From Ptychodera flava (Eukaryota > Hemichordata > Enteropneusta > Ptychoderidae), in the NCBI RefSeq assembly GCF_041260155.1, contig NC_091931.1:21985154-22049153 (forward strand): a stretch of DNA of 64,000 nucleotides. The letters are read 5' to 3'. Below are positions 22,490 through 33,086 of the stretch, piece after piece (position 1 is the first letter of the stretch; every line of letters starts with the position of its first letter). The notes beneath the pieces were generated by a model. That model saw only the letters and a list, made by a program, of their open reading frames with translations. It searched no databases and was not told the origin of the DNA. Position numbers and translations under genes: made by a program.

Positions 22490-24770
22490 TCATCAGTGTG
22501 TCTCTATTTTGACTTTGACACTCAGATTTTCTGGTTCTTTGCCATTGAGGATGCTCTCAATAGATTTCACAATACTGAGCTTTTCCTGTTCTAATTGTGC
22601 TTCACTGTTCCTCTGTTTTTGTTCCAGGTCTTTTTTATGGAGTTTCCCATGGACATTTTGCAGATGCCTGTTGATACTTGGCCTCGTCGCATATTGCATA
22701 CTGCACATTGAACATTTGTGTGTTGTTTATTATTTACAATTAAAGATTCAATATTTGACTCAATACTGTCTGAAATATTAATGTCCATGTCTGTAGTCTC
22801 ATTTATTTGAAATCAAAACTGTCAACGGCTGCTTCAAGTTTCCTGTTTACTTTTGTCATGTCATCCATTTGTGTTGCTGTAAGCAGTTTTGTTTCATGAT
22901 TTACACCATGGACTTCCACCTTCAGGTCAAATTGTTCAGACAGTTTACTTTCATATTGTTTTATCTCACTCTGTACAGATCCTGGTAGCTTGGCAAATTT
23001 TTGTACAAACTCTAGCTGCTTATCAATTTTTCTTGCCTCAACAAAGAGCTCATCTATAAGTTTCCAATATTTCGCAATTTGGCATGAAGGTGGTCCATGG
23101 TGTAATCATTGATTGGATTATATGCAATTAGAGGATGACTGGTCTGACCAAAACTGTTAGTCTCTGCCCACTCAGTCATCTTTTCAAGCGTTACTGTCAT
23201 TTCCCATTCATGATGTGGATTATGACATTGCTCCACAGATGTCAAACACAAATTACAAAAAAATTTAGTACTTTTTCGTTGCAAAACCAAATTCTTGTAC
23301 TTTTCGTCACCCTCTAATTTTCGTCGATATACCACCCCTCTAATTGTATTTTTGGCCCAGCCCTCAGTCAGATTCAAAATAGGAAGTATGTCCTGTTGTA
23401 TCAGTGTGTCACTTTCAGGTGCGTTGATGATGGCAAAGGGGATACGGCTGGCATCAGACTGGGGATTTGGGTCTCGCCACACCTCTGCACCATTATACTT
23501 AATTACTCGAATTGCCCCACTTATTGCAAAAACTTTAAAATTTTGAGAAATTTGAAATCCTGAAAAGTATCGCCTCCCTCCCCAACAATCACTTCAAGTT
23601 TTTTACGTTCACACTCGTCTTCAATGTTGAAATCTAATTTATTTTCTCTTAATATACAAATTAAATGTTGCCAAATTAACCCCTCAAGATCCTTTATGTA
23701 CCAACCCTTTTTATTCTTGCTCTCAGTTTCTTCAACCATCTCATGAAAACGTCTTAAATTGCTCCGCAAGGCACCAAGTCTTGGAATTCTGGAGACATTA
23801 TTAGGTGTCCTGATAGACTTTTCAAGCCCATCATAGTCGGCTTCTGACAACCCCCCACCTAAATGAATAAAGATGTGTTCAGCCTCCTTGTCATTCCATA
23901 ATGCTATGTTGTCAATATCCTCATTACCGTGCTGCTCATCATTATCTAGTGGTAGCAGGGTATTAGTTAGAGCAGTTTGAATAGGTTGAGGGAGAATATC
24001 TAGAGAAAGGGCTTCTTTAAAAAAATCAAGTGTTAAAATAGATTTTGCAAACGTTTTGTCCCTTTTCATTCGTAATTGCCACAGGGTGGACTCATCATTT
24101 CCGATATTTTTTCCCCAATAATCTGATGTTGCCGCAAAATTTTATTCATATAGGCCCTCCCACCCATGGATTTTTTAGAAATGGCTGATCGATCTGAACT
24201 AAATAGAACCGAGACAGCGGCATCAACATGCTCCGTGTCTGCACCTGACTGACGTTTCACGTTTTCCACAAGTTTTCTTATTACCTGGCGAACCTTACCA
24301 AACCCCTTTTCAACTACAAACGCAGAACATCGATTAAGTTCGTTTGCAAGTGCGGATCGGGCTTTCATTAATTTGAACTTGTGGAACACTCGACTCTGTT
24401 GAAAATTGTCCGGCTCATTGCCGCTGCCCAAACCGTGATCTCGAACCATTCCCCTAACAAACAAGTCACTTGTCCCGATAGCGTAAAATCGGCTGCAAAC
24501 CATACGTAAGTTACAGAAGTTTTTCACTTTCATAAACTGAACATGATCATCATCACCTTTATTAAAAAAACAACAATACTGAAAAATTTCGGTTAAAACC
24601 TCCGATGGTAAGTCAACAATTGAACAAGGTCGCACAGGCTGTGCCACAGTGCCGATTTGCAGCGGCCGCGGACCAACCTCGTGTTCGCCTGATGATTGCT
24701 CTCGGGCCTTTTCAACACTCGATCTCCGAGCCTTTTGCGCCTGTTTCGCCCGCTTTGATGGCCTAGGCAT
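22490..24770 (-). pseudogene. F-box / C2H2 transposon-related gene, frame broken
   Basis: Reading down from the ATG at 24770, the protein begins with a basic stretch (SKRAKQAQKARR). It then has an F-box-like segment from about residue 50 (IVDLPSEVLTEIFQYC, later LRMVCSRFYAI). A long region follows with the phrases GGRAYMNKIL, RMKRDKTFAKSIL, HHEWEMTVTLEKMTEW and YTMDHLHAKL. Coding likeness continues to about 22810 (DELFVEARKIDKQ, KVNRKLEAAVDSF) and ends in TAA. Just beyond, an open stretch around 22690 encodes a C2H2 finger (CSMC, then HLQNVH) with a charged coiled-coil-like tail. The frame changes about three times by single bases, each in a short homopolymer. From memory, the middle resembles a multicopy uncharacterised family in cnidarians and other invertebrates that I suspect is transposase-derived. 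It may be a decayed transposon gene, or an intact gene with assembly errors. Confidence 0.5.
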
Positions 24771-25049
24771 ATTTGACTAATTTATCTTTAGAAAATATCA
24801 CAGAATGAGCGTTAAAAAACACGACGATGTCTGAAAGTACGTTTTCACAGAGCCGATCGGTCAGGCCACTCCGCGTACATAGAGTGTCTGAGCGTAACTG
24901 AGCGTTGGAGATCAACCTGCGCAGTTGGTGAGAAAAGAATTGAGTTCTGCGCATTTCGATCTGCGTTGGTACAAATCGCATTGGATTGTGGGAAATTTTT
25001 CGTACCGTGTGATAGTTGACGTTGTACACCGTTTTAGATGCCCACACAG

Positions 25050-25965
25050 CTTTTCACGTTCGCCTTCGACTGGCGCTGAAGCTATAACTGTCGTCATTTC
25101 TTTGACCGTTTGAAGATAAGCCGCCCATAGTGTTATCATTAGCTTTTCAACTTTGTCTCACTTCTGATACCGCCCATTCACACATGTTCGTCAATGGTAC
25201 ACCCTTGTCGAATTTTGATTAACACACAGCTCTTCACGTACGCCCTTAACTGTCGCTAAAGAGCGATAAATGTAATTTCTTTGACTGCTTTGACCGTTTG
25301 AAGATAAGCCGCCCATAGTGTTATCATTAGCTTTTAAACTTTGTCTCACTTCTGATACCGACCATTCACACATGTTCGTCAATGGTACACCCTTGTCGAA
25401 ATTTGAATGACACAGATTTTTCACGTACGCCCTCCAACTGTCGCTAAATAGCGATAACTGTCGTCATTTCTTTGACCGTTTGAAGATACGCCGCCAGCAG
25501 TGTGTTCCTTAGATTTCAAATTTGTCAAATTCAGGTACCGCGCATTCACACATGTTTGTCAATGGTATGCCCTTGTCGAAATTTGATTGTCACACAGCTT
25601 TTCAAGTAAGCCCTCTAACTGTCGCTAAAGAGCGATAACTTTCGTGATTTCTTTGACCGTTTGAAGATACGCCGCCGATAGTGTGTTCATTAGCTTTCAA
25701 ACTTTGTCTCACTTCTGATACCGCCTATTCACACATGTTCGTCAATGGTTCACCCTTGTCGAAATTTGATTGACACACAGCTTTACACGTACGCCCTCTT
25801 GCCGCCGCTAAATAGCAATAACTGTCGTCATTTCTTTGACCGTTTGAAGATACGCCGCCAATAGTGTGTTCATTAGCTTTCAAACTTTGTCTCACTTCTG
25901 ATACCGCCCATTCACACATGTTCCTCAATGGTTCACCCTTGTCGAAATTTGATTGACAAATCATT
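25050..25965. repeat. ~180-bp minisatellite, five copies (unit C)
   Basis: Five tandem copies start near 25057, 25235, 25422, 25603 and 25788. This is the longest run of the minisatellite in the window. It begins right after the 9.8-kb insertion. Confidence 0.9.
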
Positions 25966-26559
25966 CTGAATCCAATATTCCTTTGTCTCTAATTGACTTG
26001 CGAAAGACACTAACTCAGTCAATATTTCACACTTTCTATAATCGCTATCTCTGTTCCTAAGCCGCAAAAACCACAAAGAGAAAATGTCTCTATAATAAAA
26101 GTGGTAAAAACCACCTTCGGTAGTTCCAATCCTTCGCGAATATCTGGACAGAGTCTCTACTACTAATTTTCTATCGCAATTGTGTTTTGAATTATAAAAC
26201 CCTCCCTAGAAAAATGTCATTTCAGGAGTCGTAACTTGGCTACCAAGAGAAAAATTAACTGTGACGTGTAGGAAGCATTGTGCAACCTACATGCTTGTGT
26301 GGTTTTTCGCTTACAAGTAACAAGGTGATGTGGTGATAGTTCACTTTCTTTGTGAACCATAAAATCCTCGGACTGTTGGTCGCGTGATTCAGTAGCTCAA
26401 TGGAACACACTGTGACTCAGGACAAATCGACGAAAGAATGATTCTCGTTCTTATCCAAGTATTTCCAATGGGCATAAAATGTCGGATTCATGCAAGCCAT
26501 GCATACGTTCCTGTCTGGAGGGATTGCAGTCAGGAAAATTGTAATAATTTAGCCACTTA

Positions 26560-26695
26560 TTGAACCTCTTTTCTTAAGGGTTAGGATTTAGCCGAGCAGT
26601 TTTGAACTGTTTATTTGTGACTGGATAGAGTAGCTAGGTGCCGCACCTTCTGAGTTTGAATGCGATCGAGAATTTACTGAATTCACTGAATTTTC
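26560..26695 (+). mobile_element. tRNA-derived SINE copy (unit C)
   Basis: TTAGCCGAGCAGTTTTGAAC (A-box region) and GAGTTTGAATGCGATCGAG (decayed B-box region) match the other unit-linked copies in position and order. Confidence 0.6.
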
Positions 26696-26934
26696 TAACG
26701 CGTTTACAAATCGACTTTGGGTTTTAAGTATAACAGTCCCCGAATATTATCAATTTTCTCGTTTTCTTTCTTGCAGGTCAACGGTTTAAAGCAAGGCACA
26801 AAGGTTAGTTGTAAATGTGCCTCGAAGACATGCTCTCAAATTTTGTCAATAGTTTGCTGGTCTCCTGCTAGCGTACACTTTATCGAAGCCCATTGTTTTC
26901 AACGTCTCGGGCTACGTGGTTTGGAGTTTTAATA

Positions 26935-27090
26935 AAAACTTTAATTTTCGCCAGGGAGGTATTCAAACATTGCTTATTTTTCACAATATATGTTTCTCTA
27001 ATACCAAGTGTGCGTTGCGATCCCTGTTTTTATTCTCAATTATGGGGGATGGTTGTTTAAGTTTATTCGAGGAAAGTTTTAGCAACGATG
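26935..27090. mobile_element. Old decayed MITE (unit C)
   Basis: TGTTTCTCTAATACCAAG, then TTTTTATTCTCAATTATG, then GAGGAAAGTTTTAGCAA. This order matches the right half of the TTAA MITE at 13015-13366 and the same-position copies in units B and E. Confidence 0.5.
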
Positions 27091-27194
27091 TAAACGTTAT
27101 TCGTTCTGAAAAGTATACTGTAAGAGATAATATTCATTAAAGTGAGTCACATTCTGGCTGTATAAATCATCCAGGTAAACCCTCTGCCTTCATA

Positions 27195-27411
27195 GTATAA
27201 AAAGGCGCCAAAGGTGCTGTACTTGTCGTTACGGTGCAATCGGACAATTTTGATTCGTATTTCTGGTCAGTCCTACCCCCAGCACGGCTCGTTCACACCT
27301 CGAAGCAATGTTCTTTAAGTTTAGGGATCACATGACTTGGAAAGGGATGAAACGCCATTGGCTCGGCAGAGTGTTAATTTATGCAAATGTATGACTCTTC
27401 GGTCTATAAAG
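27195..27411 (+). promoter_or_regulatory. Promoter region of homeobox gene C
   Basis: The core has ATGCAAAT at 27381-27388 and TATAAAG at 27405-27411, with an inverted CCAAT box near 27355. About 200 bases upstream, copies C and E share TATAAAAAGGCGCCAAAGG, a second TATA-like motif with an E2F-like GGCGCCAAA. Copies A and B lack it. Confidence 0.7.
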
Positions 27412-27497
27412 GCTCCTCTTCTTCGTCTAAGCAATCACAGTTCTGTGAGATCATCCAGACGTACAAGTGCTTCCTGAACCAAGTCAATTTGATCACC

Positions 27498-28492
27498 ATG
27501 GATACTGCATCACATCATCGCCTTCCCTTCGTTTCCTATCAGCAAGATGATGTCGACATAGAGGTCATGTTTGCCACCACTCAGCTGTCATCTTTCCCGT
27601 CCCCGAGCAACGCAACATTCACCGTCCCGTCTTCGAGGACGGAACTCGATGAAATCCTTGACGAACTTGGCTTTGCAGGTGAGTGTTACGATGGTAAATC
27701 ATAATTATTTTCCCAGTAAGCATTCGGTTAGGGAATTGTATTTGCAAAAAAACACGTCGTCAAACTCGGTTACCATTGGCCACACTTTGCCAACGCTCGC
27801 CAAACATGTAGGTACCTTAGCGACGTACAGATGATGAGGCAATCGGAAGTTGTTCGTTTTATTTGCGACTGAATAACAGAAAGTAATGATTGCTTTTGCT
27901 TTTTTCTCTCTTCTTACAGATGAACCAATGTTTGATACATCTCATTACCAGTGCTTCGATGAAGACGACGACGATGACGTCATCCCTGTGCTCTCCCCGC
28001 CAACTGCCGACTACACACCAAGTGACAGAGCAGAGTCGCCCGATATCTCATCACACCGGTCTCTTCTCTCTCTCGCAACCCACATCCACATGTGTTATTT
28101 GGACATCACAGATGAAGATGAAGAGATATTAGAAGCTACATTCCGAATACAACGCTATCCATGTAACGAGACTAGACGAAGATTGGCGAGAGTTACCGGA
28201 ATGAGTCTGGACCTGGTCAATGTAAGTATCTCATAAATCGTCCCTGTGAATGTTTGTAAATACACGTGACATTTGAATTGATACACGTGTGATATTAATA
28301 AAGGTGTTGGATTGTTATTACTTTTTGTTTAATTAGCAATCTAACCATCTCATACTTTCGATTTTCTCCTTATAGGACTGGTTTAGGCGTCGCCGTGTAC
28401 AGCTTCTCAGGATCAGAAAGCGTCTCACCTTTCCCTGTGATCCCTGCGTCACCACTACACATCAAGTCATCGGTACCGGTCGCGGAAACTAG
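27498..28492 (+). CDS. Divergent PRD-like homeodomain protein, copy C (3 exons)
   Basis: Exons 27498-27678, 27920-28221 and 28376-28492 give 199 residues. Exon 2 is 18 bases shorter than in A, B and D. It carries the subtype-2 sequence DEDDDDDVIPVLSPPTADY followed by SDRAESPDISSHRS. The homeodomain is residues 116-175. It has Ile at position 22 and Met at position 40. Helix 3 is DWFRRRRVQ, with Arg at 50 and 51. The 46/47 intron is preserved. The tail keeps CDPC and the RGN end. Splice borders are canonical and the frame is open. Confidence 0.85.
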
Positions 28493-28601
28493 TCACACGC
28501 TGCTCGTACGTTTTATTCAATGATGGTGTAGTTTTTATCTTGTACCTTTCATATTTATTGTATATTGTAAATATTTACAACAACTGAACTTTTTTAAGCC
28601 A

Positions 28602-28607
28602 ATTAAA
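28602..28607 (+). terminator. Polyadenylation signal ATTAAA, gene C
   Basis: The variant signal ATTAAA follows the stop by 110 bases. Copy E uses the same variant, while A, B and D use AATAAA. Confidence 0.6.
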
Positions 28608-28609
28608 TA

Positions 28610-30451
28610 TTTTTAAAAGGATTTAACTGTTTTTTGGTTATCTGTCTGAGAGATACGTGTTACGTGTCGTAATCAACTAGTTTGAGGAAGATGATAATTT
28701 TACCGTAGCTGAGTGATACTCTATTAAATCAATATGTGCAGGTCTTTCAAACAAAATAAAATCAATTTTGTCTTAAAGTTTGTAGTGTTGGCCTGAACTA
28801 AAATATAAGATCGTGTTGATTCTGTGCGATTTCATCGAAATAGCTGGTGAAAACATGACACTGCAGTTGTGGTCTACATATATGCCACAGCTTGTTTCAC
28901 TTATAACTAGTTCTAGGTTTACTTAAATTTAAGGTAGCACAGGATTCTAACTTTACGCAACAATTTCTGAGAAAGGTCGAACCACAGCGTAAACCGTGTC
29001 TTCGATTTGTTGCATTGATGGAGAGGTGCCTTGGCGTGTTTGACGTGTTTGGTCGTAAGGTGTAGATCGGTTAGCCATCCTTTTTATTTTAAAATTATTT
29101 TTAAATTTCTTCTACCTCGAGTGATGTTTTGATCAAGAAGTTAGATAACTACTTTACTGCGCACCTTCGCCCATCGCCCCTTTACATAACATTTTAGGTG
29201 ACAGTAGTTCTCATAATTTGTCTCAACTTTGTCATTATGATGATCATCATGAATGAATACCCAATGACAATGATTTGCGATTTTCTTTCTGTGTGATATG
29301 GCGGTAAGTTTCGACATCCTTTCGGTTACATGACGAATCGCCGACTTTAGTCTTTTAATCTAGTGTCGCCCTTAATTTAGTATCGCTATCGCGCTGTCTG
29401 TCAACAATTCTGAATGTCTCCTATTGATTCTCGTTGACCGTACACCATTGCCACAAAATTGACACCAGTTTTTAAAGTACGCCCATCACCACCTTAATCT
29501 CCTTTGTCATGTCACTGCTTGCGCAATATCACACACTTTCCTGCTAGATCTCGTTCCTTAATACTTGCGTGACATCGCCGTGACAGGCAACTTTTCAGAC
29601 CGTAGGTTAGATTGCCTTCACATTGTGCGAAGTTGTATGTAGAAAGACAGCCACAACATACGTTTTTATTTCAAAATGTTCTGCCAGGTACTTGAAAACT
29701 AGACAATTTCATCATTATTATCTAACTAATTGTCATTTTTTGCTAAAAGTGATATTTCCCTACGAAAACAAGAGACAAACTCTTGCACTTTCCTCTATAC
29801 GTAGCAAATACAAGAAACGATTGCAATGAGACCTTGTACAACGGATGAGAATGCACACAACTTATGTACCTATACAACTTGCTTTTTATGTATTCAAAAG
29901 TATTTCTATATGCTCAGCGACACCTGAAATTAGCAAATTATTGTAATTATATCCACGGCTGCATTTATTATGATACATGTAACATGATGTATTTAAATCT
30001 TGCTTGTCTAAAACAAAATAATTGATCTACTAGAAACCTTTGTCTGAAAAGACTGCTTTAAGTCGTACTAATTTTATCATGTAAAATTTGTTAAGGCGCC
30101 CTCTGTAACTGACAAGCGCACTATTGTGCTTTGATCCATTTCCCACATTAGTGGCTTTTGGGCCCTGTAGCGCTCTGAATACGTCTCGCTCCATCCACTA
30201 CGATTGCCGAAAAGTTCTTCAAAATTCAAAATACAAAATTCAATACCTGAAAGCAAGGCAGGACAGGCGACTCTTGAGTCGGATATTTATGATGGCTAGT
30301 TTTTCATAAATATTTTGAGTTCTTCGTCGAAGATTGCTTTCTCATTTCATAGTTTCGATCTCAAGCATTTGTTTGTGATCGTATTACTGAAGGTAGTACT
30401 GATATCAGTTACTGGGCCTTTCATTTAATAGTATTACCTATAAGCCTAAGG

Positions 30452-30519
<68 letters not shown>

Positions 30520-30658
30520 AATATATATATATATATGTATATTATATATTATTCCACAAATTACTTCAAGTACAAAGTAATAATATCTTACTTAAGTTCC
30601 ATGCATCCTGCAATCTTCAGACAGAAATATATGATTGCAAACATGATTGAAAAAGAGG

Positions 30659-30725
<67 letters not shown>

Positions 30726-30772
30726 CGTATACTGAAGGTAGTACTGATATCAGTTACTGTATACATAAAAGA

Positions 30773-30812
<40 letters not shown>

Positions 30813-31739
30813 AATATATATATTCAATCATGTTTGCAATCATGCAATTCGAACTTGAAATTTATTCCACATATTAACAATAACTTTACGTCGATGGTAA
30901 AAACTGATATCGCTATTAATCAAATTGAAGATAAAGGCCTGTGTCAGGCACAGATTCTAATGCTAGGAAATTTACTTACTAGATTACAATTTCAGTGGAA
31001 AACAAAAGGCTATGACACCTCCATAGTTCTCTTACAGACAAGAACTAACTTTATCCCTGGGATCCAGTCCCTAAAGTGAATCTCTGCATCACGTCACATA
31101 AGCAGTGGTTATTGGTGATGTACTTTAAACTAACGTCAAATTAATTGGGATTGCAGGATTACACCATATACACACATTGAATTGGGAGGATAATGGTAAG
31201 GAGGTCTCATATACGTAAGAATTTGCCTCCATAATGAATTATCAAAGAGATTTCTCAGTTGTTTTTCAAGCATTAAATGGTTGCAAGGCTCAAAAGTAAA
31301 TCGATTGGATATTAGACAATATCCAGATTCTAGAATACCAGACGATTCTTCATTGAAGTCTGACTACTCTGTTACAATCAGCTAAATGCAAGAGGTAATT
31401 CAACCAACCTTACATCGAATAAAAAGATCAAAGACTGTTTTAAAACTATACCTTCACCACAAAAAAATCAATAATCACTGTTATATGAATTGTTCTCGAT
31501 TATAGTGTTCGTTGCTATTATGTATTTAAAATGAAGTTGTTTTACTGAGTCATGGAGTAGCCATGGCTTAAGCATACATGGTCTTGCACTAGTTGTGCCG
31601 CCCTCAAAGGCTGTGACACAGTTGCAACCGCTTTTGTTTTTAAGTTGCAGTTTTGCTTTCAAGGAAGAGGACGACAACATTGATGATAATGATGATGACC
31701 ATCATCATCATCATCATCATGACCGAAAATGTCTTCTCC
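28610..31739. other. 3' flank of C, then non-coding DNA with (TA)n
   Basis: To about 28870 the sequence is homologous to the 3' flank of gene E (59770-60030), including TTACGTGTCGTAATCAACTA. Beyond that no gene is seen. Three (TA)n tracts lie at about 30455-30545, 30659-30720 and 30774-30825. A ~35-bp direct repeat containing GAAGGTAGTACTGATATCAG occurs at 30389 and again at 30734, either side of the first tracts. A CAT trinucleotide run lies at 31700-31720. Confidence 0.6.
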
Positions 31740-31743
31740 TTAA

Positions 31744-33018
31744 GGATGTACGATCGGAAAAAGTAAAAGTAATGTCAATTTTTTCAAATGGTGATTTTTG
31801 AATACCTACATATGTGAATAGTCCAAAACTGGGAAAAAAACATGGGGTCACCGCGCTTGTTTTCTTACAAAATGACATTAAAAATTCACGGTTTTTCACA
31901 AAATCACTAAAAATCAATAAAACAGGTCATCATTTTCATATTTATATCATGATTGCATTTTTCACGTTTACACTGTAAAAGAATAAAGAAATTATAAACC
32001 TAAGCTACTTTGAAGATTTTACTTACATTAAAATTGAGTTAAAAAGTCATCATATTTATTTTTTAACCAAAATTGCAACAAATATGCCCCAAATTTTAGG
32101 AATGGGAGAGGATAATTTATTAATTATTGATAGTTTCTACTAATGTCAATTTTCTCAAACTTTGCCAAATAATAGCACTTTTTGTGAATTTTCCAAAACC
32201 ACATTTTGTTTAGTAGGTCACCGAGCTCGATTTTCACAATTTTGCAAAAACTAACTAGGATTTACAGGTTCTGGCGATAAACCATGCTCTCCTGGGTTCG
32301 TCGCACGAGGGCGCTCTTCAAATGCCGCTGACCTGCCGTAGCTACCTGCAGTGGCCCTGGCCAGGCATGGTCATGATTTAAACCTACCATTAAACTTTAA
32401 TGAGAGGGAAATGACAGAACAAAGCAAAGACTTTTAGGTTCTTCTACTTTTAGAGTCTATATATTAATACAGCATACAAAAAATCACGTAATATTTATTG
32501 CCGTAACGCTTATCGGTGGGGATTAGGTTGACTTCGCTGCAGGCTAAGTAAGTTGTCACACACTATACCGAGGCCGTGAACTTGGCGTTTCTCCAATACA
32601 CGATGACAATCGTAAAGGCAAGCCCACAACTGACACAAGTGTCAAGATTTTCGGCTAGTTCACTCAAATCGACTATGCGACGGCCATTCTTCCATTCTCC
32701 GGTAGGTCTACTAGCGACACTATCATTGGAATTAGGCTATAACCACGAATAGCAAATCAGACGTCACACTTCTGATTTACGCTGTACAGGCTACGGTCAT
32801 GTTGCATTTTTTTTTATCTCTTTGCTGAATTCTCGTACCTTCCAGCGTGTTTTGAGGGCACGCTGAACATTTTCTCGGCGCGATTTTCCTTTACCTGCAG
32901 ACGACATTTTGTTCAACGCAAAAACGTTCGGAACGTCACTACGCGCGCGTGGTTACTATGGATACATTTCTGCGCGGAAATCGGCGCAGTACGCTTATAT
33001 TTTTCCGATCGTACATCC
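31744..33018. mobile_element. 1275-bp TTAA-flanked inverted-repeat element
   Basis: The ends GGATGTACGATCGGAAAAA and its reverse complement are flanked by TTAA at 31740-31743 and 33019-33022. No transposase is encoded. It differs from the 352-bp TTAA family beyond the first bases. It sits just past the 3' end of the ARM-TIR-SAM gene. Confidence 0.8.
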
Positions 33019-33086
33019 TTAAATTGATTTTTGCTTCACATTTTCTACAAAAACTGTCATCATCTACAGTATTGTGTACCAAAGCA

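Larger units (their letters stand above)
15246..25011. mobile_element. 9.8-kb insertion splitting the leader of unit C
   Basis: The array unit is interrupted after GCCATCCATAGT and resumes at 25012 with ATAGTTGACGTTGTACACC; in unit B the same text is continuous near 6829. The five bases ATAGT occur at both borders (15241-15245 and 25012-25016), as a target duplication would. The left end starts CAGTC and the right end, read inward, starts CACACGG, so any terminal inverted repeat is poor. The block contains the nested element 15251-16151 and a broken minus-strand F-box gene. It could be one large element or several successive insertions. Confidence 0.5.

Noticed and set aside
25050-25965. CRISPR-like array
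   Set aside because: The repeats are ~180 bp, contiguous without unique spacers, and the window is from an animal nuclear genome.
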